Positions 1 to 11,353 are shown, counted from the stretch's first letter. The stretch: DNA of 64,000 bases from Ypsolopha sequella (GCA_934047225.1 OW203983.1:2356001-2420000), one strand, 5' to 3'. Numbers and translations are program-made. The notes: generated from the letters alone by a model not told the origin.

Positions 1-580
1 TACATAATACAGGCTGTCCAGTAAGTAGTGCTATAAACGAAACCATAGATAGCAGCGACAATGCCCTGTCAGAAGAACCCAACAGAGGTCTTACGAATGT
101 CGTATGGTTTTTGAGATTTTTGTACCTACTTTTATGAAATTTTTAGTGTTTGTTATTACCATTAATTTTACTATTATTTTTTTTTTCATGGGAAAACTGT
201 TACCGTTTTTGAAAAATAGTGATTTACAGGAAAACTAATTGAAAAAAAAATTAGATTAAAAAGAGTGAAATTTGCTTCAGTTTTACAAATGAAATTTAAA
301 AAAAACTAAGGGTAGCAAATTCTAAAAATTTCATAAAAGTTCAAAAGTCTTTTCACTCGGGAGACTCTTATAGCACAACACGTATTTTGCTATTGCTCCT
401 CGTTTTAAAATCCAGTTTGGTGATTTTTTGCAAAGTTAAGTCTTGAATTTCTTTACATAGTGAAGTATTGAACTCGATCCAGTACACAAATTGGCCCCTC
501 GTTTTATGCGATATTCGGAGATATAATTACATTTGTATTTTCACAACAACGGTTATATTTTCGTCCATCGAGTGCCGAAG
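1..580. other. AT-rich stretch without recognisable gene
   Basis: I see no coding frame, splice-bounded exon or repeat that I recognise here. Only short open frames occur and none resembles a known protein. The composition becomes strongly GC-rich at about 590-700, with alternating CG, which fits the 5' untranslated region of the LINE that follows. Confidence 0.5.
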
Positions 581-761
581 CGTGGTGATTCATCGCTCAC
601 CTCGGTCGCCGGCGCCTGTTCCAACCGCCGCGCGCGCGCGCGCCGCTTCGACGCTTCAAAACAAACCAGCCCGCGAGTAAGTCACCTACATCCTTGCCTA
701 CCGACACGTCATCGCTATCGGCCGGCCGCACCTACTAGCTAAGTTGGAACAGTAATCTACT

Positions 762-1827
762 ACTACTGGAACAGTCAATAGTAGTACTAAAACCACTTCT
801 ACAACGCATCCTCCTGCAATTAACTCGAAAGCTTGCGCTGGTTGTACCCAGATGTTCAAAAATAATAAGAAGATCCTGAATTGCTCGGATTGTAAGAAAA
901 AATATGATCTTCTCTGCGCCAACATTCTAGAAGAACACTTGGATAGTATGAAAGCAGAAGAAAAAAAGTCTTGGTTTTGTCCCGAAGGCTTTTGCAAAAT
1001 GCCGAAATCTGACAAATCGAACACTCCTATTCGGAATAATACGCGCTTACAAACTGCGAACACATTGCCAGATCAACGTTTCGATAAAAACGTTACAATG
1101 CGAAATAAAGATTCTCGAACAAACTTGGTTGCAAACAATCTTGATCTCTACGCTTTTCAGGAAAGTCTTAGAGAAATGATCGATGATTGCGTCTCACCTA
1201 AAACGAATTGAAGAAAAGATGTCGCACTTTACAAATACCGTTGATAACATGAATAAAGAAAATTGAAATTTTAGTTCTGAAAGACCAAATCAACTACCAA
1301 GAGCAATGAAATAGAGATTGCTGGCATTAATGAATCCCCAAATGAAAATCTTCAACATATAGCAATGGTCACTGCAAAAAAAATCGGCGTTTCTCTGGAA
1401 AATAACGACATAGATTGGTCACCAAAGTTGGACCCATGAAAAGTACACCCGCTGCCATCGCTACGGGAACTGAACTTCCACGTCCAATAGTTATTCGACT
1501 AATCAGACATACTAAACGTAACGAAATTATGAGAACGTCAAAAATGAGAAGAAATTTAACTACTAAAGATATTGAAATCAACGTCCTGCCTAATAAGATA
1601 TACTTCAATGAAAGTCTTAACGCGTGATAACTGCTTGTTTTTTCGTGAGGCATGGAAGCGTATTCAACAGACAGGTTACAAACACTGCTGGGCTTTCAGG
1701 AAAGGATTCATTTATGTTCGGAAAAGAGACGGGAGTCAAGCGATTCAAATCCGATCAACAAATGACCTCTACAGTAAACTTGTTCCTGATCTGGCTTCTC
1801 CTGCCATTAAGGATACTTTTCTGCCTT
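762..1827 (+). pseudogene. LINE (CR1/L2-like) ORF1, degenerate: zinc finger plus FP-like domain
   Basis: This is the decayed first ORF of a non-LTR retrotransposon; ORF1 proteins bind the element RNA. The first frame (about 762-1211) carries a PHD-like cysteine pattern: CAGC followed by CSDC, LLCANI and WFCPEGFC, about 60 residues in all. It stops at 1211. Homologous frames continue with shifts at 1415-1627 and 1572-1829, where the pattern INVLPNKIYFNESLN, then a WAFRKGFIYVRK-type strand, resembles the C-terminal Baculo_FP/L1-ORF1-like domain that insect CR1-type elements carry. At least one stop and two frameshifts make it non-functional. The GC-rich tract just before it probably belongs to its 5' UTR. 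It is cut at its 3' end by a MITE at 1828. Confidence 0.7.
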
Positions 1828-1956
1828 AGGGCCTGTTTCACCACTTCCAGATAAGTGCCTGATAGTTATATGTGACATATAACGCATACAAAATGTGTTC
1901 CATTTTTAAACTTATCTTCTGGATATCACTTATCTGGAAGTGGTGAAACAGGGCCT
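1828..1956. mobile_element. Short hairpin MITE inserted in the LINE
   Basis: A 30-bp terminal inverted repeat (1828-1857 against 1927-1956) differs at one position only; its core reads GTTTCACCACTTCCAGATAA. The 129-bp element has no coding capacity and separates LINE ORF1 from ORF2. The GGGCC-GTTTCACCA terminus and TTA/TCA flanks resemble a PIF/Harbinger (Tourist-like) MITE, but the target duplication is not exact, so the superfamily is inference. Confidence 0.7.
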
Positions 1957-3530
1957 CAGTCTATTTGCATTGTACATTTGTATTTTGGGGCTTTTTGTGA
2001 ATGTCCTTCAATTTAATTATAAGTATAATAGGTTCCTGCATGTAGGAATTATTTTAACCCGTGTCATAATTTTGCGTATTTTTACATCTATTGCTAGCTC
2101 TATTTATTTTCTCTATGTATATACCTTTGTATATTACGTTCGTATCTATTTTACATTATATTCCAGCGGAAATCGTATTCTATATTTTTCCTGTATCATG
2201 GACCATCAACTCAGCTAAAATCCCCCCAAATTCCCCTCCACGACATGGCTAAGGAAAACTCATACTACATCACGAAACAAATTATGTTTATTATAGAACT
2301 AGATGAGGATATTGATGATACTCTTTCTGTTCCTTGTCATTTCTTAGATTTTCCTGAAAAATGCAAAAGCATTCTTGATCATGATCATAATTTTTAAATT
2401 CTCAATTTCAATATAAGAAGCGTTTCAGAGAACTTTGTTAATTTTTTGGTTGTCTTTGGTAGACTAAATGTTGAATTTGACGTCATAATCCTGACTGAAT
2501 GCCATTTAAGGGAATCCGTGGTGGTGAGAAGTATTGTCGGATATACCCATTACTTTACGAAAATGGTAAATAATGAAGCAGGTGGTGTCATTGTGTATAT
2601 AAAAAGACAACTAGGATATAAATGTCAGTGAGCCAAATGTATCAGACGCAGAATGCCTGGTGATTGAATTCCCTAAACACCATACCATCTTTGCAATATA
2701 TCGTTCCCCATCTTTTAAAAACACTGAAAACACGAACTATTTGTCCTCCCTTGAGTCCATTATCAAACTACGTAAACAAAAAACCAACATTATTATACCA
2801 GGAGATATCAGCATAAATATTTTATCCGATGAACCAGTACAGCAAAGATTGGAACAGGCAAGTGATTACCTTTGTTTAACTGCAGAACTGGGTCTTAGTA
2901 AAACCTAGCATCATGAAACCAACAAGGCTAAAAACCTGCCTAGACCATGTTTTTGTTGGGTCAAATATCAACGCGGTTGGTATCGTCTGTAAGTCCTCGT
3001 TAACAGACCACGACTTAGTGATGACAAGTTTTCCTTTGGAAGCAAAGACGATGAGTAGAAGAACTGTATTAAAAACGGATTATGATGCAGTAGCGAATGA
3101 GCTACACGATTACGACTGGTCCAATATTATAAATAAAACTGATTCGTTGGAAGCCGCTAATTGTTTTATTGATATTCTAGACAGAATCATTGGAAAAAAA
3201 GAAACACAAAATTAGCCACAATAAGTCGTTCAAAGTTCATCCTTAAGCTTTGGATGACTCCAGGGCTTATTCGAAGCACCCAAAACCGTGATAGATTATA
3301 CAATAAGGCTCGTAAACAACCAAATAATATGATTTTGCAGCTATCTTACAAAAGATATCGGAACTTTTGCAACAACTTGCTTAAACGACTCAAAAATCAG
3401 TATGAACAAAAAGAACTATAAGAAAACAAAGATAATGGAAAAAAGCTATGGGATGTCATTAAATCCATATGTGACCTAAGGAAAGTCGAAATTACTGAGG
3501 ATTGAAAAACGCCACACGAATCTCTAAGTA
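1957..3530 (+). pseudogene. LINE (CR1/L2-like) ORF2 remnant: endonuclease and start of RT
   Basis: Below the MITE the LINE continues. From about 2400 the translation reads LNFNIRSVSENF and then DVIILTECHL, the start of an APE-type endonuclease. It then moves through three frames (2446-2631, 2660-2908 and 2913-3215), with IYRSPSF, IIIPGDISINIL and LDHVFV followed by SSLTDHDLV, all matching the endonuclease core up to its C-terminal SDH-like motif. Part of the linker before RT (about 3240-3520, with RLYNKARKQ and KLWDVIKSI) is still visible. Several stops and shifts are present and no RT catalytic YxDD block is seen, so the copy is dead and 3' truncated. Confidence 0.75.
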
Positions 3531-4140
3531 CATGCAACAAATACTTCTGCCAATTATCCTACGACAGAATTTTTAGTCAATCAAGTACCCCTGAATGTGG
3601 CACATAAACATATTTTTTTGATACAAACTTCCATACTAAAAAACATCTGGTTCTGTACATGCTTCCTCTAAATCCTCTGGAATTTAGTCCAAGCTGTTCA
3701 AAATGATACTGCCAACTTATCCTGCGATAGAATTTTTATGCAATCAAGCGCTCCTGAATGTGGTTTAATCAAACAATTACTTGAGCATAATTGTTTGGTC
3801 AAAATTCTCCCATTTAAAACGTCTGATCCTGCACATGCTTCCTGTAAGTTGTCTGGAATTTAGTCTAATCTGTTCAAAATGATACTGCCTGTCGCGGCCC
3901 GACTGATTAGCGGGGCGAGGAGGGGGCAACCGTGGTGGCGCGAGCGGCGGACACGCCGAGACCAGAGAATATAAAGTGCCGAGACTGAGCTCGATAGACG
4001 GCCTACGGCGAAGTGCGCGTCACTCTCATAATATTGTAAACAATAAATATAATAAATTATAAACAAGAACACATAAAGTCTTTCCACTGCCAATCATCCT
4101 AAGATATAATTTTTAGACAATCAAGTACATAATATTTTTT
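3531..4140 (+). repeat. Imperfect direct repeats of LINE sequence interrupted by a solo LTR
   Basis: A motif of roughly 45 bp (TATCCT..GATAGAATTTTTA..CAATCAAG) appears near 3556, 3717 and 4094, each with similar flanks such as AATTTAGTC and GTTCAAAATGATACTGCC. This implies about three diverged tandem copies of one LINE segment of about 160 bp, the last split by the LTR at 3890-4086. Confidence 0.5.
3890..4086. mobile_element. Short solo LTR with 5-bp target duplication
   Basis: A 197-bp GC-richer block starts TGTCGCGGCC and ends TCTTTCCA (TG...CA). It is flanked on both sides by CTGCC (3885-3889 and 4087-4091), and removing it restores a sequence like the neighbouring direct repeats. Inside are a TATAAA-like box and AATAAA signals. 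No internal retrotransposon sequence is adjacent, so it is a solo LTR; the family is not identifiable from this. Confidence 0.65.
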
Positions 4141-5500
4141 GCACTTTTGAAACTGTCATAACTCCCATACGCCTCCTACTTGGCGCTGTCGCAGTTGTTC
4201 TGTCGAAGTTGATATTTAAGTTCACCAATCATGTGCACATAATCATAGTATAGTCCCCAAACACAATCTTATACATAAGAAATTGGACGGCGGTCTAAAT
4301 TTTGGCAACTGCATAAAATTTGAGTAAGTTATAAACGGAAATACACCAAAGTGTAAATAACGTTACCGATGATTGTGCGAAAATGTTCTTACAGATTCAT
4401 GAGTTCAGAATTTCTGTAATTCAATAGCTATTTCCATTGTTTGTTTATTGTTTAAAAGTTGATTTCAAGGTTCTACGTATTACATTTTGTTTTTATTGTC
4501 AGTATGATAACTAAAATTTAATTTTCAAAAACAGTTCGTCCTAAATGCCATCCGTTTCCAGGATAAGATTCCTAATCATTTTTTACAGTACACACTTTAC
4601 AAAAATTAAATTAATGTTGCTGTTAGCTTAATGTTGTCTCATTTATAAACAAAAGAAATGAAAAAAAAAAAATTGTAATTCCTAAAAAAAATGCAAAAAT
4701 GTCAGTACTGAAAATTGAGTTTCCTTCAAATTCTCCATAAAAAACGGCAATTTCATAGGTAATGACTACTAATGACCTATTAGATAGATGTCTTTAAATG
4801 AAGTTAAATAATCAACGGATCATAATGAACAAGTTTTCCTAAGCAAAGAAAATAGAACCCACCCCATAGAAAATTCAGTGAAGGTTTTCAAATGAGTAAG
4901 GAAATTTTTTTTCTGGAGGTATGTTTCTTTGGTAATGTTGTTCAGTGTGATTAGGAGATTATGGGATTTTATTTACATACATATTATATCCATTTACACC
5001 TGGTGTATTCTTTGCCACAGTACTGAACTAAAACATCCTTGTCTACAAGATAAGTATTAGTCACATGGAAATTCAGGTGTATGTACAGTACAGGGGCGCA
5101 AATTAGCCTTCTCGAACGCAAAAACCTGTTGTATCTGTCGAACTCCATACTTTTTTAGCTCGAGGTTCGCTTCGACTGCTTCTCCGGAATAGCCCCACGG
5201 CCTTTCAATCAACAAACTCATGTAAATCACGAATTCGTAGTATTTGGATGCCTTATTTTGTTAAATGCTGATCGCCTGTGTTTTTTTTTTCATTATTTTA
5301 TTCTTTAGCATGGTTTTTTCATCATTGTGCTGATTGTTTTTTTTTCTTTTAAAACAGGTTTTTTAAGCAATTTATTAGATTGTGTCGTTTTATACACCTA
5401 ATAATAATTATTAAGATAATATGCTTTTAGTGCTAAAATCCATAGCTTTGAATTGAAATTATTCTTAGAGTAAATAACAAACTTGTATTCGATCAGAAAC
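4141..5500. other. Non-coding stretch, nothing recognised
   Basis: AT-rich sequence without a frame longer than about 60 codons and without a repeat I could pair with another part of the window. Confidence 0.4.
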
Positions 5501-5533
5501 AAATTTAAAAGCACAAATATTCATGAAAAAATT

Positions 5534-5604
5534 CCTTGGCCCTAGATTTGAACCTGTGACCTCCTGCTTACATGACAGGCACGCTACCGACTGCGCTACC
5601 GAGG
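5534..5604 (-). tRNA. tRNA-Thr(UGU)-like sequence, probably SINE head or pseudogene
   Basis: On the minus strand a cloverleaf can be drawn: 5' acceptor CCTCGGT, D-arm GCGC..GCGT, anticodon arm CCTGT-CATGTAA-GCAGG with anticodon TGT, and a T-arm containing GGTTCAAATC. The acceptor stem has one mismatch. Because an inverted, similar copy lies 400 bp away inside a repeat, I take it as a tRNA-derived repeat rather than a working gene. Confidence 0.35.
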
Positions 5605-5988
5605 TTCATATCTAGAGCGACGAATTTTTCCACCATACCTGTACACCGAATTTTTTGTAACTACTTGTTATTCGAGCTTGAAATGCACATACTGACCGCT
5701 CACGAGGGCGTTATGTGATTTTACGCCTTGCTCATTTTGAACAGAAGGCGCTGTCGTCACTACAATACCTGTTTCATCATACAGTTAAGAAATTCATAGT
5801 TCTCATTAACTAAGATTATATGTTTTTATTCTTAACTATCTGATGCAATAGGTATTGTGGCGACGACAGCACCTTCTGTTCAGAATGAGCAAGGTGTGAA
5901 ATCACATAACGCCCTCGGGAACGTTCAGTATGTGCATTACAAGCTGGTATATCAAGTAGCGTACAAGTATGGTAGAAAAATGGATAGA

Positions 5989-6058
5989 CCTCGGTAGCGC
6001 AGTCGGTAAAGCGCCTGCATGTAAGCAGGAGGTCGCAGGTTCAAATCCTGAGCCGAGG
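5989..6058 (+). tRNA. tRNA-Thr-like sequence, probably SINE head or pseudogene
   Basis: The seven-base-pair acceptor stem is complete (CCTCGGT with GCCGAGG), and both Pol III internal promoter boxes are good (A box TAGCGCAGTCGG, B box GGTTCAAATCC). The anticodon loop has six bases (ATGTAA) and the base between D and anticodon stems is missing, so the unit is only 70 nt and is probably not a functional tRNA. It mirrors the unit at 5534-5604. Confidence 0.4.
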
Positions 6059-6110
6059 AATTTTTTCAAAATATTTGTGCTTTTATATTTGTTTCTAAAT
6101 TTGTAATGCA

Positions 6111-7590
6111 CTCTATTATAATAATAAGTCCAGAAACAAATGTCGCAAGGTAAGTGTTTTGAAAGTCTTTTAAAACATGAAAATGCCGATCTAAGCCTTA
6201 TACTTATATAATATAATACACAATCTATTCCGAGCGACAGCGATGTAAGTACAAGTATTAAATTCAATAATAGTTCCATACAGGTTTATTCAGGTAAGTT
6301 TTAATATTCTGGAGAAAAATGATAGATTCACTGGAGAAGAACTGTACTGCGGTCGCGTAGACGTTGCGCTGGTGGTTATGTTTTTATTTTAACATTCTGG
6401 AGAAACAGGATTGTGTACAATAGTACTTTTGTTGTTTCTTCCTTAAGGCCCTTACCATTGCCAAATGGGTACTTTCTAAAGCCTTCTCCTCGTTTATGGC
6501 CAAACCAAAAATAATGAAAAAATCTATTATGAATAATCAACTCTTAGACAACATATGCAACAGTTTTCTTTTTCATACCACCAGATCTACATGAATTTTT
6601 TTTTTTTACTGAATGGTGTTTTTTGACCTCAAATTCCCTACTGCTCCTGAGTTGCTTGGCCGATTGAATTCATCTATGCTTTGATAAATAGATAAACTTT
6701 ATAGCTATAAACATAACATAAGATTATTCAATCGAGTAATCACGTCCAAGTGAAAAGTATAATTTTCCCCTATTTCGCTCTATCAAGGACGCAGCGAGCG
6801 TCGTAACAGCTACTATGCATTGCGCGCTGATATGAACGTTATTTCAATGTCGTTTCCGTCGATATTTGTAGTGACAAATATCGAGCTGCTAATTTGGCGA
6901 TGGTAATCGCCTTATCAGCTAAAGATTTAAATTCGAGCCCTGGGCTTGCGCAGGATCTTTTAATGGATCACGTACCTCAGTGTCTTTCTGTATTTGCTTT
7001 TAAACATATTAATTCATCTGGGGGCACGCCGCCGAGTCTCGCAAAAAAACGCGGAACGGCCGTATCCTTTTCTCGAAGCAACTCACGGGACTTTCAACCC
7101 CCCTGTATCTTCGTTGTGGGTAAAGCTAGAAGTCTGAAATTTCAGTAACCATGAGTACTTACTGATCCTACTTCTGACCCAAAATTAAAACTTTGTACCT
7201 ATATTTGATTACGAAATATCTCAAGTCAAAGTTCCCTTATTTTGTCACTGACTGACTGACACATCATCAAAAGTCTAAAGGTGTTCTAGCAGGCCTACAA
7301 ACTTGAAATTTTGCATGCGGTTAGTGTTAAGTATACATTGCAACAAAAAAATATAAACATGTTATTTGCGGTTGGTAATTTAATATTTCCATACAAAGTC
7401 TATACAAAATGTATGTTTCCAGCTGCATCTATAAATTTGTATGACACTAGATGACGTTGGTGGTATGCTGCTTTGCATTAAAGACATCTACCACGAAAAA
7501 TTCTACCTCGTGACGCTAAATGGCAAAAAGTGTAAAAAAATGTATACCTTTATTTCCGAAAATAGAGCAAGTAGTAAAAATAAAAAATAA
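6111..7590. other. Non-coding stretch with one unrecognised open frame
   Basis: An 84-codon open frame at 6894-7148 (+) has no motif I recognise and no splice or codon signature of a gene. The sequence between 7240 and 7560 has the look of a dispersed repeat (ACTGACTGACTG and a run of short direct repeats), but no second copy was found in the window. Confidence 0.35.
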
Positions 7591-7596
7591 AACCGT

Positions 7597-8860
7597 TAAA
7601 GTGCGAAAAAAAAAACGGTAAAGTGCGAATCAGACTCGCGCATAAAGGGTTCCGTACCCCTACACAATACGGGTACGGAACCCTAAAAGTAAATAACAAC
7701 AATACAGATGCCATAGCAACATTAAGGCGACAAAAAACAAAGCGATAAAACGGTAGCGCCTGAGAAACAATTCGGTACCTTTTTAGTACGGAACCCTAAT
7801 TTTCATTATTTTACTTTAAAGTATTTACTACAGACTGCCCAAAGTTTAAACGTGTACTTGTATGTATTACCGTTCTAAAGATAGAGCCTTTGTTATAATA
7901 ATCTGTTCCTTGGGTAAGGAACCCCAAAAAGGGTGGTTTATAATGTTCGACACATTCACAATTAGTCTATTTAAGAAGAGAATATCAACATTTCATAATT
8001 AAGTCACAAAAAAAACGGTAAAGTGCGAATCCGACTCGCACATAAATTGTTCCGTAGCCCCACACAATACGGGTACGGAACCCTAAAAGTAAATTGCAAC
8101 AACATAGATGCCATAGCACCATCAAGGCGACAAAAAACAAAGTGATAAAACGGGATAAAACGTTAGCGCCTGACAAAAAATTCGGTACCTATTTAGGAAG
8201 CAACCCTCATTTTTATTATTTGTTATTTTACTTTAAAGTAGTCTACCTAAATTTTCAACTTGTAGGTACTTGTATGTATAACCGTTCTAACGATAGAGCC
8301 CTTGGTATAATAATCTGTGCTTTGGGTAAGGAACCCTAAAACAAATTTTAGGGTTCCTTACCTCTTAAGAGAAATATCAACATTTCGTAAATAAGTCGCT
8401 ATTAAACCGGATAAGTGCAAGTCGGACTCGCTCACGAAAGGTTCCGAACTACCATCACACAATATGGGTACGAAACCCCAAATAATTATGGTAAATACCA
8501 ACAATAAAGATGACATAGCAACATAAAGGCGACAAAAAACAAGGCGCTAAAATGGTAGCGCCTGACAAACATATCAGCACCTTTTGAATAAGGAACTCTA
8601 ACATTTATCTGCCCAAAATTGTTGTATTGTAGATAGAGCTGAAACAAATAACGTCGAATAATTGGACCCCCCTTGGATTTCTATTTCATATTATTATTTG
8701 CCGTGATAGAGGACAAAGTAACATATATTATGTGCAAATATTTACGCGCTATATTCACCTATAACGGCTGAAGCTGTAGACCCCTGTGATAGATGGATAG
8801 ATAGCGGAGGCTTAGTAATAGGGTCATGGAACCTTAGGATACGGAACCCTAAAAATCAAG
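7597..8860. repeat. Three direct copies of a dispersed GTTCCGTA-type repeat
   Basis: Three copies start near 7605, 8010 and 8400 with ACGGTAAAGTGCGAATC-like sequence followed by ACTCGC and a hairpin made of GTTCCGTA and GGGTACGGAACCC. Each continues with ACAACAATA..GATG(C)CATAGCA, AAGGCGACAAAAAACAA and GGTAGCGCCTGA. Related ends (ACGGAACCCTAAAA) recur at 23244, 26780 and 8835. This is a repeat type common in lepidopteran genomes; the class is not clear from the sequence alone. Confidence 0.65.
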
Positions 8861-9106
8861 GTAAAAAGTTATTTATCCAGTAAAGCTTACAGGAAAAATA
8901 AAGCGGTTAATGTTGTATTATTTGTATATGCATCCTCTATGATGTAAGTATAATGAAATGTCTATGTACTCTTGTTTCATTGAATAAAGACCAGGTTTAG
9001 ACATAATAATGTACTCTGTGGTTTAGACTGACAAGCCTGCCTTTCACTTCATGGTCAAAAGAAATATTAACCTGCCTGTTGCATCTAATTGTGGATAATA
9101 ATAATA

Positions 9107-9310
9107 TACCGTAAAAATGATTATTACAATGTAACCTGAAATATTGTCCACACCTAGTAGTCCCTATACCTGGAGATGGTTCATGTTGGTTCCATTCTTT
9201 GTCATTCCTTACCGTAAAAATGATTATTACAATGTAACCTGAAATATTGTCCACACCTAGTAGTCCCTATACCTGGAGATGGTTCATGTTGGTTCCATTC
9301 TTTGTCATTC
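9107..9310 (+). repeat. Tandem duplication of a roughly 102-bp unit
   Basis: The block from ACCGTAAAAATGATTATTAC to TTCTTTGTCATTC occurs twice back to back (about 9110-9208 and 9212-9310), apparently identical. The unit contains the start of the OTU-like reading frame, so the first catalytic motif of that pseudogene is duplicated. Confidence 0.85.
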
Positions 9311-9785
9311 TCTATGTATGGGAACATTGAGTCGTCGTATGACATTAGGTTTGCGGTAGTCGAGTATGTGGTAGCGCATTGGGATGAAATGCAACTTTAT
9401 ACGTATGCCGAGCTTGGAGACACATTAACGCTGACCTGTACTCGACATCAATGATGAAAACTATCACCTACGGTTCCGTATCCGAACTTATGGCAGCCAT
9501 TCTTTGTATCCATTTACTTTCGAGGTTTACAAAAATGGCCGTTTGAGAGGATCATTTAGTGGCGATCCTGGGACGCCAGTGAAACGTTTACAATTATCTG
9601 GTAGTTTCTTAGTTGGTCATTATGAATTGCTCCTTCCCGATACTAGTTTCTCTGGAATATGTCCAAATGATCAGTTAAAGGGAGTGCGCTTTAAGAAAAT
9701 CCGTAATCCGTGCAAGAACTATTACCCGAGAAGAAAAAAAGGAGGACTACCTACAAAAAGAAATGAGATCCCATCAAAAACATAA
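9148..9785 (+). pseudogene. OTU-family cysteine protease, frameshifted fragment
   Basis: OTU proteases cleave ubiquitin-type linkages using a Cys-His pair. The second tandem unit reads PIPGDGSCWFHSLSFSMYG, the canonical OTU block around the catalytic Cys. The frame continues with YDIRFAVVEYVVAHW and stops near 9451. A shifted frame carries YGSVSELMAAILC (about 9471-9515), the conserved W/YG-x-EL block. The third frame (9504-9785) ends with a SGSFLVGHYELLLP block holding the catalytic His. So all three OTU landmarks are present in order, but two frameshifts and stops break the gene. OTU domains occur in several eukaryotic transposons, and the 3' end lies in a repeat arm, so an origin from a mobile element is likely (inference). 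Confidence 0.7.
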
Positions 9786-9970
9786 AATGTACAAAAATGT
9801 CAAGTCTCGCAATGCAATCTTTCCACCGTAAAAAGTTGTGAGATCTTATGTAAAGCCAAGTCTGTTATTTTAGTTTGTATGGAAGCACCTTTTCATTTAA
9901 GTTAGTAGGGAGCACCTATTTAACAAATGTATCATTAATTGTTTCCTAATTAGTTACCTACCAACATTAA
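9768..9970. repeat. Left arm of a long inverted repeat
   Basis: About 203 bp here match the reverse complement of 13961-14162 almost perfectly (a few substitutions). The arm includes the last codons and 3' flank of the OTU pseudogene and ends at the TTAA where a hairpin MITE is inserted. The pair therefore looks like two tail-to-tail copies of one mobile element end. Confidence 0.8.
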
Positions 9971-10183
9971 GTGACTGTATTAATATTAGTCATCTTTATT
10001 TCTCTAATAAAATATAGTGACTTGGCAATCGCAGAGCACAAATAAAGCGCTGATGCGTAGAAATATCTTCTCAAATCGCTAACAAATTGGTATTAGGTAG
10101 ATATGTTGTATATGTTGCTATGCGATTGCGAAGTCACTATATTTTATTATAGAAATAAAGATGACTAATATTAATACAGTCAC
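9971..10183. mobile_element. piggyBac-type hairpin MITE with TTAA target duplication
   Basis: Terminal inverted repeats of about 60 bp start GTGACTGTATTAATATTAGT and end with the complement CAGTCAC. TTAA flanks both sides (9967-9970 and 10184-10187). The element is 213 bp and non-coding. The TTAA duplication is the hallmark of the piggyBac superfamily. In the opposite arm (13961) the same position carries a single TTAA, that is, an unoccupied-looking site. Confidence 0.8.
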
Positions 10184-10187
10184 TTAA

Positions 10188-11350
10188 GAGTATGACATAG
10201 CCAAAACAAAAACCAGTTCCGGGCGTGGCTTATTCTATTTTACGATAGCGCGCGGGGGGAAATTCGTCCCGGTCTCTAAGCTCGCGTCACCATAGCAAAA
10301 ATACGAATAGAGTGGACGAGGCAGGGTCAAAAGTAATACGTATTTTATTTTATCTAATTTATTAGTGTATTTCGATCATCGTCACACGCCATTGATCCTA
10401 CTTGCTATCACGTCGGGACGTAAATTTATTATGGTCGGCTAAAAGTGGTTTTTTGAGTGTTTGATTTATCAGTTGACCCTCGGAACATTTCAGACACTCC
10501 TTTAGAGATACATAATAATATCGTGACGGTTAATTGTCACCATTACCCATTCTTTAAATATTTTTCGCCCGTTGAGCTGGTTTTACACTTGCGGGAAAAT
10601 AAATTGGACCAAAAATTTCTTTACAAAAAATTTTTACTAAAGTTGTTATTACAAAAAGTGGAAACTAACAAATATTCTCAGAAGGAATGCACCACGTCAC
10701 TATCTATCTCACTGTAGCCTATATCAATTATGCCTCTCTCATTCAACCACGTTTAACTGCGTTACTATCTCATGCCAACTCATTTTAAATAGCGTCACTA
10801 TTTATCTCACTCTAACGCGTGTTAAATGGCATTTCTAATGAACGTCAAATATTTTTACTGCCCGCCACTCTTTCATTCTAAATTCTAATTATTTAAAAAA
10901 ATACGCAGCTCCTTTGGTAGTAAAATAGCAATAATTTTTTTTTCAAAAGTAATACACAGAAATTGCCAGATCATTTGAAAAACAATATTTGATGAGCCGT
11001 TATTTAAGACAATTTGCAAAACTAACATAGGACATTTTTTTTCAGGGTGTGGTATCGAACTAACCTAATTACAAAAAATTGCTCATAAATTGGGTTTTTA
11101 TTTTTCTTCCTGATGTAACAGCATTTCAAGGTTTATTTTTGACTTTATCAATAGCATGACTATTCAGAGTTGCGCAACAAAAATTTTATTCTTAGAATTT
11201 AGAACTGGTTAGCTTTGACTCTCAAAAATCTATTCGAATTTATAAAAGTACCATCAACTCGAAGACTATCTACTTTTTGCTGAGGTCATAATTTGATATT
11301 CTGGTCAGTCATGAGCTGGCTTACCAGCCTTCCAAGGGAAAGCGTTGACT
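10188..11350. other. Region between inverted repeats; one unrecognised open frame
   Basis: An 86-codon frame at 10457-10717 (+) is rich in hydrophobic and lysine residues and has no motif I recognise. The rest is AT-rich with short runs. It lies inside the 9768-14162 inverted-repeat structure and is probably mobile-element interior. Confidence 0.35.
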
Positions 11351-11353
11351 TTT

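Larger units (their letters stand above)
5505..6110. repeat. Inverted pair of tRNA-Thr-like repeats (head-to-head arms)
   Basis: The left arm (about 5505-5780) is the reverse complement, with moderate divergence, of the right arm (about 5840-6110). Shared blocks include a poly-T stretch next to AATATTTGTGCTT, the tRNA-like unit, the AGTATGTGCATT region, CATAACGCCCTC, and GACGACAGC near the centre. Each arm carries one tRNA-like unit at its outer end. The structure can fold into a hairpin of more than 250 bp and suggests two oppositely inserted SINE-like copies or one fold-back element. Confidence 0.65.
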
